DNA of 64,000 nucleotides from JABDGZ01 sp964483785. Its GTDB lineage: Bacteria > Omnitrophota > Gorgyraeia > Zapsychrales > Fredricksoniimonadaceae. The stretch covers positions 1 through 64,000 of the forward strand of contig CAZACW010000006.1 in the NCBI GenBank assembly GCA_964483785.1, read 5' to 3'. Positions 40,820 through 50,140 of the stretch are shown here, piece by piece. Numbering within the stretch: position 1 is the stretch's first letter; every line of letters starts with the position of its first letter. The position numbers and the translations under genes were made by a program. The notes under the pieces are model-generated. The model saw only the letters and a program-made list of their open reading frames with translations, was not told where the DNA came from and did no database searches.

Positions 40820-41917
40820 ATGGAGCGTATCGGGCTTAAAGATATCGTGGCCAGCATCGGCGGGTTGAGGATGAAGTCATTGAAGGTCTTTGACTATCTC
40901 ATCGGCGGCCTCATGGCGCAAATCCTTGCGCCGGCTTTGCCAAACGCCATGACGCCGCAGGGCGGGGGCCGCATTTTGGTGATCCGTCCAGGGGGAATCG
41001 GCGATGCGGTTTTTTTATTGCCGATCCTGCAGCGGTTAAGGGCCCAGGGCGCTGCCCTTGATGTGCTTTGCGAGCCCCGTAACGCCGAGATATTTTCATC
41101 TCAAGGTTATCCGGTCTTTCTTTATACCCGTCTTGGCGACCTATGGAAACTGTCAAGGAAGGCTTACGATGCCGTGGTGGATACCGAGCAATGGCATTAT
41201 TTAAGCGCGATTGTGGCCTATTTCATGAATACCCGCCTGCGGATCGGTTTTGCATCCCGTGTCCTGCGCAAAAAATTGTTAAACAGACCCGTATCTTATG
41301 AGGCGGATGCCTATGAGCTTTTGAATTTTTTAAGCCTTTTTGAAGGGTTGTTAAAAGGGCAGGAGGGCCTTGATGATATCAATCATTGTTTGGTCATCCC
41401 CCAAGAGGTGAAATCCTGGGCCGCGCAGGCCATCCCTTCCAACAGTGTCAGCGTCTTTTTGGGCGCCAGCATTGTGCTCAGGCGCCTGACCAGGCCCCAA
41501 TGGTCAAGCGTGATTCAAGGGGTCTTGGCCAAGGACCTTCATCCTGTGCTGATCGGGGGCAAGGATGTCGCCGCCATCGCGGATGACATCGCCAGGGAAA
41601 TGCATAATCCGCGGATATTGAATTTTGCCGGAGAGACCACCCTCATGCAAAGCGCGGCGTTGATCCAGCGCAGCCGCACCTTCATCGGCCCGGATTCAGG
41701 CCTGATGCACGTGGCCTGCGGTGTCGGGACGCCGGTGGTGGCGGTGTTCGGCCCGGGGAATCTCAAGAAATGGCAGCCTAAAGGAAGGCAGCATAAGGTC
41801 CTCTCGGAACATGTGCCCTGTTCTCCATGCACACGGTTTGGATACACTGTCCCGACCTGTCATGGCAGTTACCATTGCATCATGGACCTGAAGATTGACC
41901 TTGCCCACATCTTATGA
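40820..41917 (+). CDS. Glycosyltransferase family 9 (heptosyltransferase-like)
   Basis: The 365-residue GT-B protein has the GT9 N-terminal motif RILVIRPGGIGDAVFLLPIL and the C-terminal nucleotide-sugar block FIGPDSGLMHVACGVGTPVVAVFGPGNLKKW. A C-terminal Cys cluster (VPCSPCTRFG...PTCHG) is typical of GT9 members. It likely adds heptose or a related sugar to a lipid-linked glycan. The annotated ATG gives a 50-residue leader; ATG 40871 (MKSLKVFDYL) would match the N terminus of the second GT9 gene (44864) better. It overlaps the next gene by ATGA. Confidence 0.85.
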   Translation: MERIGLKDIVASIGGLRMKSLKVFDYLIGGLMAQILAPALPNAMTPQGGGRILVIRPGGIGDAVFLLPILQRLRAQGAALDVLCEPRNAEIFSSQGYPVFLYTRLGDLWKLSRKAYDAVVDTEQWHYLSAIVAYFMNTRLRIGFASRVLRKKLLNRPVSYEADAYELLNFLSLFEGLLKGQEGLDDINHCLVIPQEVKSWAAQAIPSNSVSVFLGASIVLRRLTRPQWSSVIQGVLAKDLHPVLIGGKDVAAIADDIAREMHNPRILNFAGETTLMQSAALIQRSRTFIGPDSGLMHVACGVGTPVVAVFGPGNLKKWQPKGRQHKVLSEHVPCSPCTRFGYTVPTCHGSYHCIMDLKIDLAHIL

Positions 41918-42702
41918 AGGTCTCGATCATTACCGTTTGTTACAACGCGGCCGCGACGATTGAAAAGACCATCCAATCCGTCGCGTCTCAAACATATCCG
42001 GACATCGAATACATTGTGGTGGATGGCGCTTCCAGCGACAACACCTTATCAATCGTCCGGCGGTACAAGGTGTCAAAGATCGTCTCCGAGAAAGACCAGG
42101 GTATTTATGATGCGATGAACAAAGGGATCCGTTTGGCCGCCGGCGGCATTCTTTATTTTCTCAATGCGGATGATTATCTTTATGACCCGCAGGTGATCCA
42201 AAATGTTGTCGAGGCTTATGCCCAAGATGACCAGCTGCAGGTGCTTTATGGGAAGGTCAAGTATGTTGATATTCCTGTTAAGCTCACCAGGACCATGAAG
42301 CTGGATGATTTTGAATACAAGTCCGATCTTGACCTGGTCCTGAAGCGGTTCATTTGCCATCAGGGTATTTTTGCGCACAAACGGACTTTTGAGCAAATAG
42401 GGGTCTATGATACGAGTTACAAAATTTGCGCGGACTTTGAATGGTTTATGCGCGCGGCCCGCCGGGGGATCAAGCGGTCTTATTTGGACCGTTTTATCGC
42501 GGTGGTTTCTTCCGGCGGCGTCAGCTATACAAAGCGCTACGGCGGCATTCAGGAAAAAATCAGGGCGGTCTTTCACAATGCCAGCTTTGTTCATTTCATG
42601 GCTTATTTGGCGTACGCCGGCTTAAAGAAAATCAACCATATCTTTATGGAGGAGATCGTGGAACGCCTCCGGCCCAGCCGGGGCGGGCGGATGATCCGAT
42701 GA
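41914..42702 (+). CDS. Glycosyltransferase family 2
   Basis: The 262-residue GT-A protein has KVSIITVCYNAAATIEKTIQSV, YIVVDGASSDNTLSI, EKDQGIYDAMNKGIRLAAGGILYFLNADDYLYD (metal-binding NADD) and ICADFEWFMRAARRG. This is the WcaA-like subgroup of polysaccharide GT2 enzymes. The sugar is unknown. It overlaps both neighbours by ATGA (41914-41917 and 42699-42702), so three glycosyltransferases are translationally coupled. Confidence 0.88.
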   Translation: MKVSIITVCYNAAATIEKTIQSVASQTYPDIEYIVVDGASSDNTLSIVRRYKVSKIVSEKDQGIYDAMNKGIRLAAGGILYFLNADDYLYDPQVIQNVVEAYAQDDQLQVLYGKVKYVDIPVKLTRTMKLDDFEYKSDLDLVLKRFICHQGIFAHKRTFEQIGVYDTSYKICADFEWFMRAARRGIKRSYLDRFIAVVSSGGVSYTKRYGGIQEKIRAVFHNASFVHFMAYLAYAGLKKINHIFMEEIVERLRPSRGGRMIR

Positions 42703-43577
42703 GAGAATTCATTTTAAGAAAATTGTTTCAGTGGTTTCCCTTCCATATTGAAGGAAATTTAAACGGGGCAGGAGGGCCGGCGGCCAAAGGCGTTTTTTCC
42801 TGCATAATCTGCGCCTCACGGCCCAAGGAACTGGAGGAATTACTGCAAGACCTTTATCAATCAGCTTTTCCCAAGGAGAGGCTGGAAGTCGTCCTCATCA
42901 ATGACGGCGCTGGACCAAAGGTCAGGAGGCTGGCGGATCAATATAAGCCTGTATTGAAGATCGCATATGCGGAGAATGAAAAGCCGATGAAGATCATGGG
43001 GGCTTTAAGGAACAAGGCCTTAAGTCTGTCCCGAGGAGAATATGTGCTTTTTTTGGATGATGATACGCGCTTGATGGATTACGCATTTTTGGACCAGGCT
43101 GATAAGCTTTTCCAAAAAGATTATGATGTGCTTCTGCCGACCGGCCATGCCCTTTACGGCCTGGTCAAAATGAAATATGATTATTTGGACGAATTCTCTT
43201 TTGCCAACCGCTGCTGCATGGTGCGCCGTACCTTTTTGGACCGCGTGAAAGGTTTTCAAGACGGATTAAAGGCCTATGAAGATATTGATTTAGGGATCCG
43301 TTTGACCATGACAGGCGCCAAGGTCCATCATGCCAAGGCATTGTCCTATTGGCACCCGCCTTTATATTTTGATTCCATGCGCAAACCCCTGGCTACGGGT
43401 CAGTCCATCGTCCATTTGAAATCTTTTTATCCTTTTGGGATATGGTTGATTCTTTATCTGAACGCCCTGCGGTTTTTGCCCTATATCCTGCTGCCCTCGG
43501 TTAAATGCCATCAATGGGCCAAGATCAGCTGGGGGGCTTTAGGGGCGCTCTTTATCAAAAAGGAAGAATACTATTGA
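42699..43577 (+). CDS. Glycosyltransferase family 2
   Basis: The 292-residue protein has a GT-A fold: FSCIICASRPKELEELLQDL, VVLINDGAGPKVRR, GALRNKALSLSRGEYVLFLDDDTRLMD (DDD metal site) and AYEDIDLGIRLTMTGAK (acceptor-site ED). A hydrophobic C-terminal stretch (about 245-285) may attach it to the membrane. The open frame continues upstream to 42441, but that part is the wrong frame of the previous GT2 gene; ATG 42699 overlaps its stop as ATGA. Confidence 0.85.
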   Translation: MREFILRKLFQWFPFHIEGNLNGAGGPAAKGVFSCIICASRPKELEELLQDLYQSAFPKERLEVVLINDGAGPKVRRLADQYKPVLKIAYAENEKPMKIMGALRNKALSLSRGEYVLFLDDDTRLMDYAFLDQADKLFQKDYDVLLPTGHALYGLVKMKYDYLDEFSFANRCCMVRRTFLDRVKGFQDGLKAYEDIDLGIRLTMTGAKVHHAKALSYWHPPLYFDSMRKPLATGQSIVHLKSFYPFGIWLILYLNALRFLPYILLPSVKCHQWAKISWGALGALFIKKEEYY

Positions 43578-44848
43578 ATTTCATTAAACCCCTGTTTGAT
43601 TGGCTCGGCATCGAGCATACCCCCAATATCCAAAAGGTGCTTCATAATACGGCCTGGATGACATTGGACAACGGCCTGCGCTTCGTCGTCGGATTGGCTG
43701 TGATCAGCTGCATGGCGCAGTATTTGGGCCCGAGTGATTTTGGGCTTTTGAATTACGCCCTGGCCTTAGTTTCCATATTCACCTTGCTGGCGAATTTGGG
43801 CCTGAATGAAATGCTGGTCAGGCAATTGGTGACGCATCCTTCCAGGCAGGCGGTTTATGTCACCACCGCATTTTTATTACGCTGCCTGTCCGGCAGCCTG
43901 TCCTTCTTTCTGTGCCTGGCCTTGGTCCATATGCTGCCTTTGTCTCACGACGAGCGGTGGCTGGTCGCGGTCATCGCCGTCGGCCTTTTTTTCCAGTCCT
44001 TTGATGTCATTGATTCTTATTTTCAGTCCAAATTGCAATCTAAATTTACGGTCCTGGCCAAGATTTTTGTGTTTTTGGGCTTGTCCGGCATCAGGATTTA
44101 TCTGGTGCATATCAAAGCAGGTTTGGCGGCCTTCGCTGAAATGGCAGCGGCTGAGATCGCCTTGGGAGGACTGGGTTTATGGGCCGCCTATCGCATGTTA
44201 GGCCACAGCCTCTTGAGCCTATGGGACAGCGCCGTCGCCGGTCAGTTGTTAAAGACCTGCTGGCCGATCTGTTTGGCCGGATTTGCGGGAATGGCCAACA
44301 TGCGCGCCGGACAGATTTTGCTGTTTCATCTTTCCGGGGGCTATGAAGCCGGCATTTATGCCGCGGCCGGAAGGATCATCGAGATGTGGTCCATGCTGGG
44401 CTATGTCCTGATCGCCTCAGCTTTTCCAATCATTGTCAAATTAAAGAATGAAGACGAGGCGCTTTACCGGCGCAAGCGCAAGCAGTTTTATCATTTATTG
44501 TTCATGCTGGGGTTGGTCATAAGCCTGGGGACCGTGCTTTTGGCCCGTCCGATCATAGCCCTCTTGTTTGGTCAAGATTATCAAGAGACTGTCCCGGTAT
44601 TGCTGATTTATATTTTCAGCGTGCCTTTTATTTTTTTGGGAGGGGCCACGACCTATGTTTTGGTTGTCGAAAACCTTCAGCCTTATCAGTTGGGGCGTAC
44701 CGTCTTGGGATTGGCCGTTAATATTCTTTTGAGCCTCGTCCTGATCCCTCTATGGCATGCCTGGGGAGCGGCCTTGGCCACCTTGGCCGCCTTTATCGTC
44801 AATGTTTACGGCGCTTTGATCTTTCGTCCGGCCAGAAAGATCTTTTAA
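43574..44848 (+). CDS. Wzx-type polysaccharide flippase (MOP superfamily)
   Basis: The 424-residue protein has about 12 membrane helices and the flippase N-terminal pattern NTAWMTLDNGLRFVVGLAVISCMAQYLGPSDFGLLNYALALVSIFTLLANLGLNEMLVRQLV. This family exports lipid-linked oligosaccharides from the inner to the outer leaflet. The start is taken as TTG 43574, which overlaps the previous stop (TTGA) and has AGGAAG upstream; more upstream residues would be translated from the preceding gene in another frame. Confidence 0.85.
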   Translation: MNFIKPLFDWLGIEHTPNIQKVLHNTAWMTLDNGLRFVVGLAVISCMAQYLGPSDFGLLNYALALVSIFTLLANLGLNEMLVRQLVTHPSRQAVYVTTAFLLRCLSGSLSFFLCLALVHMLPLSHDERWLVAVIAVGLFFQSFDVIDSYFQSKLQSKFTVLAKIFVFLGLSGIRIYLVHIKAGLAAFAEMAAAEIALGGLGLWAAYRMLGHSLLSLWDSAVAGQLLKTCWPICLAGFAGMANMRAGQILLFHLSGGYEAGIYAAAGRIIEMWSMLGYVLIASAFPIIVKLKNEDEALYRRKRKQFYHLLFMLGLVISLGTVLLARPIIALLFGQDYQETVPVLLIYIFSVPFIFLGGATTYVLVVENLQPYQLGRTVLGLAVNILLSLVLIPLWHAWGAALATLAAFIVNVYGALIFRPARKIF

Positions 44849-44863
44849 CATCAGGCAGGGGCA

Positions 44864-46018
44864 TTGAAGACCTTACTCATCGTTTTATACGGTTTTATCC
44901 ATTATTGGCTCGATCCTCTGGTCCGCCTTTTCGCTTCAAGGGCTCCCCAGGCAAATAGAAAAAGGGTCCTGGTATTACGCGTTGATGCCGTCGGCGATTT
45001 TGTGCTGTGGCTCGACGCGGCCAAGGAACTGCGCCGCATTTATCCTCCTGAAATGTTTGAGATTGTTTTGGCCGTCAATAAAAATGCCGAAGGCCTGGCC
45101 AGGCCCCTGCCTTATTGGGACAAGATCATCGGGCTGGATATGCATCCATTTTTCTGGAATATATCCTACCGTTGGTCTTTGCTGAGGCAAATCAAAAGCC
45201 TTGGCTTTGATATTGCCCTTAACCCCCACATGTCCCATATCATGTTCGGTGCAGATTCCCTCATCAGGTCATCCGGGGCCAGGGAACGCATCGGATGTGC
45301 TTTATATGATGAATTGAATGATCCGTTCTTTTTAAAAATCAAACAGGCCTTGATCAAACCTTGGTATACAAAGCTCATCCCTATAGAACATCGGCCGCCG
45401 ATGATGGAATTGCAGTTGAATGCAAAATTCCTCAGGGGACTGGGCATCGAAGATATGAAGCCGGCCATGCCGCGTTTGATCATTGAAGATCAAGGAAAAC
45501 TTCAGGATTTAAAAAAGGATTATTTTGTGATCGTGCCTCAGGCGGGCTGGGACGGCAAGGCCTGGCCGCTGGTGCATTTCAAGGACATTGCGCGCAGGGT
45601 CGGTCAGATGACAGGATGGCAGCCGGTATGGCTTGGTGTCAAAGACGGCATTGAGCTTGGTCCCACGGCACCCGGCGCCCTGGATTTGATCGGCAAGACC
45701 AGTGTCATGCAATACGCCGGGGTCATCGCCGGATCAAAATGCGTGATTGCCAATGATTCATCCGCAGTGCATATGGCCGCGGCCTTGAAGGTGACATCGT
45801 TTTGCATCGCGGGCGGGGGGCATTGGGGCAGGTTTATTCCATATCCCTCTGAGATTGAAAGTCCTTTTAAACCCAGGGTGATCCATATGGACATGCCGTG
45901 TTACGGATGCCGGTGGACTTGCATCTATCCCAGAGAACAGGGAACACCTTATAAATGCATAGCGGACATATCCATGGACTTAGTCTGGAAGGACATTGAA
46001 AATTATCTCAAACGTTAG
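44864..46018 (+). CDS. Glycosyltransferase family 9 (heptosyltransferase-like)
   Basis: The 384-residue GT-B protein has RVLVLRVDAVGDFVLWLDAAKEL near the N terminus, FVIVPQAGWDGKAWPL in the second half, and CVIANDSSAVHMAAALKVTSFCIAGGGHWGRF as the donor-binding block. The C-terminal Cys-rich segment (MPCYGCRWTCIYPREQGTPYKC) recalls GT9 relatives. The start is TTG 44864 with AGGGG very close upstream. A second GT9 in the same block supports a heptose- or core-like glycan. Confidence 0.84.
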   Translation: MKTLLIVLYGFIHYWLDPLVRLFASRAPQANRKRVLVLRVDAVGDFVLWLDAAKELRRIYPPEMFEIVLAVNKNAEGLARPLPYWDKIIGLDMHPFFWNISYRWSLLRQIKSLGFDIALNPHMSHIMFGADSLIRSSGARERIGCALYDELNDPFFLKIKQALIKPWYTKLIPIEHRPPMMELQLNAKFLRGLGIEDMKPAMPRLIIEDQGKLQDLKKDYFVIVPQAGWDGKAWPLVHFKDIARRVGQMTGWQPVWLGVKDGIELGPTAPGALDLIGKTSVMQYAGVIAGSKCVIANDSSAVHMAAALKVTSFCIAGGGHWGRFIPYPSEIESPFKPRVIHMDMPCYGCRWTCIYPREQGTPYKCIADISMDLVWKDIENYLKR

Positions 46019-46027
46019 ATTGAATTT

Positions 46028-47830
46028 ATGTTAGTCCTTTTTCCATTTATTTTTTTATTCTCTCTGGGGGTGCTTTTAAAACGCCATTGTGCCCTTGGCT
46101 GGCGCGTGTCCATGTTAGCGTCTGCTTCTTTGACCTCAGCCTATATGATCATGGCCACGGAAATATTGAGCTTTGGCCGTCATTTAAGCCTTCTGCCTTT
46201 ATTGATGGTGTGGCTTTTGCCCACCCTACTATTGCTGGGCCGGGCCATGCCGCAGATACCTTCGGTCTTCAGTCGTTTCACATGGCCCCGGCCAAACGGA
46301 AATGAAATGATGTATTTGATTATGATTGGGTTTATTTTGGCTGTCACCTTAACGACCGCCGTCATCAGCGCTCCCAATACCTATGATGCCATGACGTATC
46401 ATTTGGCCCGCGTCGAACACTGGATCCAAAATCGCGGGGTCGCCAATTATCCAACCCACATCATCCGCCAATTGTATATCACCCCTTGGGCGGAATACGC
46501 CTTGACGCAGGCGAGGATTCTATGCCACTGGGATGGGATTGTGAATTTATTGCAATGGGCCTCCATGCTCGGGTCCCTTGTCTGTGTGTCCTTGATCGTA
46601 GAGCAATTGGGTGGAGGCGCAAGGGCCCAAATTTTAGGTTGTTTGGCAGCGGCGGCCTTGCCCATGGGCCTCCTGCAGTCGGTCAGCACCCAGACGGATT
46701 ATGTGACCGCGTTCTGGTTTTTATCTTTTGTGTTTTTTATCCTCAAATTGTCTAAAAAATTTAGTTTTACATTTGCGATCACGTCAGGATTGACCTTAGG
46801 GACTGCTTTTTTGACCAAGGGTTACCCTTATATTATCTGCATTCCATTTCTGGTTTGGTTTGTGGCCGCCGCACGTTTCAGCAAGCTTAAAGCCTGCGCG
46901 TCGCTTCTTTTCATCCTTCTTTTGAGCTTGGCCCTCAATTTCGGTTTCTTTCACCGCAACATGAAAGATTTCGGCGCCCCGGCCATCAGGCAGAAAGTCC
47001 TCCTCAATTCCTCTTTGGATGTGCAAAGCGTGGTGGGCAATGCACTGCGCAATTTCAGCCTGCATCTGGACACGCCCTTCCCGGCCATAAACCGCATGCT
47101 TGTCACTTTGCTTAATCATGCCGCGCATGTGTTCGGCGTTGATTTATTTGGTTTGCACGGCGTCTACAACGACGCTGTCTTGGCCGTGCCTGACTTTTCC
47201 AAACGCGAAGATTATGCGGGCAATTGTTTGCATCTGATCATGTTCCTGTCGGTCTTTGCGCTCATGTGGTTCAACTTTAAGCAGAGCAGGGGACTGAAAA
47301 CCTATGCGGTTTTGATCATAGGTGCGGGTTTACTTTTGAGCAGTTTATTGCGTTTCCAGGTCTGGGATTCGCGTTTTCATTTGGTTTTATTTTTACTGTT
47401 TTGCCCGGTCTTCGGCGTCTTTTGCGACCGCCTTTGGGGCCCCAAGGAGGGTGTTGTATTGGCGGGATTGATGATGTTGAATGCCTTACCGTTTTTATTT
47501 TTCAATGCCCAGCACCCTTGGGAAGGGCCTCAAAGCATCTGGACCCTGCCCAGGGAAAAGCAATATTTCATCGGTGAAACGGGACTATTGGCGCAAACAA
47601 AAAAGACAGCTTTGCAGGTGCGGGCCATGAGGTGTGCCGACGTGGGTCTTATCCTGGGTGAGGATGACTGGGAATATCCTTTTTGGGTTTTACTCAAAAA
47701 TCAAGACCCGCAGATAGCCTGGAGAATTGAACACGTGATGGTCAAGAATGAGTCTTCAGGAATTTCCTACCCCTTGGGGGATTTTCATCCCTGCGCCGTG
47801 GCCGGCTTAAGGCCCATGACAAAAACATAA
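46028..47830 (+). CDS. Polytopic GT-C-like membrane protein
   Basis: The 600-residue protein has about 13 membrane helices. After helix 4 a conserved loop reads SAPNTYDAMTYHLARVEHWIQNRGVANYPTHIIRQLYITPWAEYAL, with YDxMTYHLARVxxWxxN resembling the acidic first loop of dolichyl/undecaprenyl-phosphate-dependent glycosyltransferases. A C-terminal soluble region (about 500-600) contains a Cys pair. Probable glycosyltransferase; sugar and acceptor unknown. Its last 46 bases overlap the 3' end of the convergent methyltransferase gene. Confidence 0.7.
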   Translation: MLVLFPFIFLFSLGVLLKRHCALGWRVSMLASASLTSAYMIMATEILSFGRHLSLLPLLMVWLLPTLLLLGRAMPQIPSVFSRFTWPRPNGNEMMYLIMIGFILAVTLTTAVISAPNTYDAMTYHLARVEHWIQNRGVANYPTHIIRQLYITPWAEYALTQARILCHWDGIVNLLQWASMLGSLVCVSLIVEQLGGGARAQILGCLAAAALPMGLLQSVSTQTDYVTAFWFLSFVFFILKLSKKFSFTFAITSGLTLGTAFLTKGYPYIICIPFLVWFVAAARFSKLKACASLLFILLLSLALNFGFFHRNMKDFGAPAIRQKVLLNSSLDVQSVVGNALRNFSLHLDTPFPAINRMLVTLLNHAAHVFGVDLFGLHGVYNDAVLAVPDFSKREDYAGNCLHLIMFLSVFALMWFNFKQSRGLKTYAVLIIGAGLLLSSLLRFQVWDSRFHLVLFLLFCPVFGVFCDRLWGPKEGVVLAGLMMLNALPFLFFNAQHPWEGPQSIWTLPREKQYFIGETGLLAQTKKTALQVRAMRCADVGLILGEDDWEYPFWVLLKNQDPQIAWRIEHVMVKNESSGISYPLGDFHPCAVAGLRPMTKT

Positions 47831-48393
47831 TCATAGTAGCGGGAAAAATCCTGGGAAGTTTCAACCTTGAAATGCCTCTCGAAGCAATCCATCAGAGCAT
47901 CCTTGGTGTGCGGATGTTCACCCCTATCCAGGCTCCACAAAAAGCGGTTTAAGAAGGAATCTTTGCGGTAAACAGCATCGAGCAGAATGAATCTCCCCGA
48001 AGGCTTTAAGACCCGCGCCCCTTCCGACAACAGCAATTGCAGCAGATCTTCGGTCAAATGGTGGGTGAGGGAAGAGCAAAAGACCGCATCAACGCTCCGG
48101 GTTTTGAAGGGAAGGCATGTCGCGTCAGCCAGCATGGACAGATCACGGGGATGGTCCTTGGCAAAGCCCCCGAGTTTACGCTGGTCATTGTCCAGGCAGA
48201 TGTAATGGTAATTCTTCGGCCACAGGTCACGGTAAAGGCCGGTGCCGCCGCCGACATCGATCACAACGGCATCTTGAGTCAAAAAAGGGTAATGCCTGGC
48301 CACCAGCTTTTTTTTGATATTGGTCCCGAAAAATAACTGCATTTGATTGTAGAAAAAGGGGACCGCGAAAATGGAATGCAGGAATTTGGTCAT
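47785..48393 (-). CDS. Class I SAM-dependent methyltransferase
   Basis: The 202-residue protein has motif I VVIDVGGGTGLYRDLW, acidic motif CLDNDQRKL, SMLADATCLPFKTRSVDAVFCSSLTHHL and LKPSGRFILLD, a Methyltransf_11 pattern. It is the last gene of the five-gene - strand operon and overlaps the preceding gene by ATGA (48390-48393). It probably modifies a sugar, lipid or quinone; substrate unknown. Confidence 0.82.
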   Translation of the reverse strand: MTKFLHSIFAVPFFYNQMQLFFGTNIKKKLVARHYPFLTQDAVVIDVGGGTGLYRDLWPKNYHYICLDNDQRKLGGFAKDHPRDLSMLADATCLPFKTRSVDAVFCSSLTHHLTEDLLQLLLSEGARVLKPSGRFILLDAVYRKDSFLNRFLWSLDRGEHPHTKDALMDCFERHFKVETSQDFSRYYDYVFVMGLKPATAQG

Positions 48394-49190
48394 GAGGGCA
48401 GGCCTTCAGGCCCTGGTTTTCGGGCAATGGCCATCACCGAGGTCCCTTTGGGCGGAAAGGGAAACAAAGCTATTTCCGAGGAGATCATCAGGGTCAGCAA
48501 GGCGTTGAAGATTTTGTTTTGGGGGTTAAAGCCTTTTTGCACGATGGGCTCCAATTGATCGTCCTTGGCCAGGGCCCGCCGGCGCAGCATCAACAGCGGC
48601 AGAAAGCAGTAGCCCCAATAATGACAGCAGATGGTCGTTAATCCGGATGCCTTCAAGGTATCCAGCATCATGGCCGTGTCATAACGCCGCAGATGGCCCA
48701 CAAATTTATCATAATTGCTGTACAGTGAGTTTAAAGCCGGCACATTGATAAAGACCAAGCCCGACGGTTTCAAATGAAACAGCGAGGCCTCCATAAAGGC
48801 CTGCACATCCTCGATATGTTCGATCACATCATACAGCAGGATAAAGTCGTAGCGTTCCTTGAAAGACTCTTTTTTGTCAAAGATATTGTATAAATAAGGC
48901 TTGCCGCGGCAGGGCGGGTTGCTTTTTAAGGAGTCCAAATCCAGATCAACCCCGTCGATGGTCCAGGGGGTGTTTTGTTCGATTTGATGGCGCAGCACCC
49001 CGTGGCCGCAGCCGATCTCAAGCCCTGTCAGGGGCCGGTCCCAGGGCAGATGATGCGCGTTTAATTGTTTCAACAGGGCGGCCAGGCGGCCGCGCATCCA
49101 GAAATGGGTGTCCTGGGCCAGTTCAAACCAGCTGGCAATAAATTCCTGTTGGCTGCCGCGGGATAAAATGATGACGTCGGATTCAGCCAT
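48390..49190 (-). CDS. Class I SAM-dependent methyltransferase
   Basis: The 266-residue protein has motif I GLEIGCGHGVLRHQI, GVDLDLDSLKS, FILLYDVIEHIEDVQAFMEA and LKPSGLVFINVPALNSLYSNYDKFVGHLRRY, a Methyltransf_23-like pattern common in O-antigen and capsule loci. A hydrophobic C-terminal stretch (about 185-245) could associate with the membrane. It lies 5 bases after the DPM1-like gene. Confidence 0.82.
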   Translation of the reverse strand: MAESDVIILSRGSQQEFIASWFELAQDTHFWMRGRLAALLKQLNAHHLPWDRPLTGLEIGCGHGVLRHQIEQNTPWTIDGVDLDLDSLKSNPPCRGKPYLYNIFDKKESFKERYDFILLYDVIEHIEDVQAFMEASLFHLKPSGLVFINVPALNSLYSNYDKFVGHLRRYDTAMMLDTLKASGLTTICCHYWGYCFLPLLMLRRRALAKDDQLEPIVQKGFNPQNKIFNALLTLMISSEIALFPFPPKGTSVMAIARKPGPEGLPS

Positions 49191-49195
49191 ACAAT

Positions 49196-50137
49196 TTAGT
49201 CAAGCCCGATTTTTTCATCAGTGAGATAGGCGGGGCGGTTTTTGACCTCATCGAAGATATCGCCGATGTATTCGCCGACAATGCCCAGAACAAAAAGATT
49301 GATGCCTCCGAAAAACATGATCATCAAGGCCAGGGAGGTCCAGCCCAGAAGTTGGATGCCCTGGATGAATTTCAGGGCGATCAGGACCAGGCCGCCGGCA
49401 AAGGCCAGGACAGAAATCATCATCCCTGAAACGGAGATGATGCGCAGGGGAATTTTTGAAAAACTGATGGAGGCGTTTAAGGCCAGCATGATCAGCTTCA
49501 CAAAGGTATATTTGGGCGGGCCGGACAAGCGGTTCTGGCGTTCGTATTCAAAACTGGTTTGGCGGCCGCCGTGCCAGCTGCGCAGGCCGCGGATAAAGGG
49601 CTTTTTCTCCGAGCGCTCGGCGATAAAATCAGCCACCTTCCTGGAAAAAACCGAGAAATCGCCGGCATCCAGGGGTACTTGAAACGGCACGATCAGCTTA
49701 AAAAGGCGGTAAAACAGCGCGTAGGCGCCGCGCTTGAAAATATGTTCCTTCCGTTTTTTGCGCACCGCGTAAACAACATCATAACCTTCCCGGCATTTTT
49801 GAAACATCTGCGGCAGTAATTCCGGGGGGTCCTGTCCGTCCGCATCCAGCACCGCCACAAAGAGCCCGCTGCTGGCCCTGATCCCGGCAAAGACGCCGAT
49901 CTGATGGCCGAAATTCCTGGAAAAGCGCAGGCCCTTGACCTGGGCATGGCGTTGATGAAACTCCTTGATCAAGGCCCAGGTATCGTCGGTACTGCGATCG
50001 TCGATGCAGATGATTTCATACCCTTGGCCCAAAGGCGACAAGGCATCCATAGTTCTTTGCAGCACTTCCTTCAGGCAGGAAGACTCATTGAAGATGGGGA
50101 AGATGATGGAATAGGTGCAAGCATTGGATTTGGTCAT
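49196..50137 (-). CDS. DPM1/GtrB-like family 2 glycosyltransferase with two membrane helices
   Basis: The 313-residue protein has TYSIIFPIFNESSCLKEVL, EIICIDDRSTDDTWALI, GLRFSRNFGHQIGVFAGIRAS and AVLDADGQDPPELLPQM (DAD metal site), then two C-terminal membrane helices (about 232-256 and 266-289). These enzymes load a sugar onto undecaprenyl phosphate. The adjacent GT39-like gene (50141-51451) could use that donor, so the two form a plausible make-and-use pair. Confidence 0.9.
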   Translation of the reverse strand: MTKSNACTYSIIFPIFNESSCLKEVLQRTMDALSPLGQGYEIICIDDRSTDDTWALIKEFHQRHAQVKGLRFSRNFGHQIGVFAGIRASSGLFVAVLDADGQDPPELLPQMFQKCREGYDVVYAVRKKRKEHIFKRGAYALFYRLFKLIVPFQVPLDAGDFSVFSRKVADFIAERSEKKPFIRGLRSWHGGRQTSFEYERQNRLSGPPKYTFVKLIMLALNASISFSKIPLRIISVSGMMISVLAFAGGLVLIALKFIQGIQLLGWTSLALMIMFFGGINLFVLGIVGEYIGDIFDEVKNRPAYLTDEKIGLD

Positions 50138-50140
50138 AGT

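Noticed and set aside
42441..42698. N-terminal extension of the second GT2 protein
   Set aside because: It reads the preceding GT2 gene out of frame; ATG 42699 overlaps its stop as in the other couplings of this operon.
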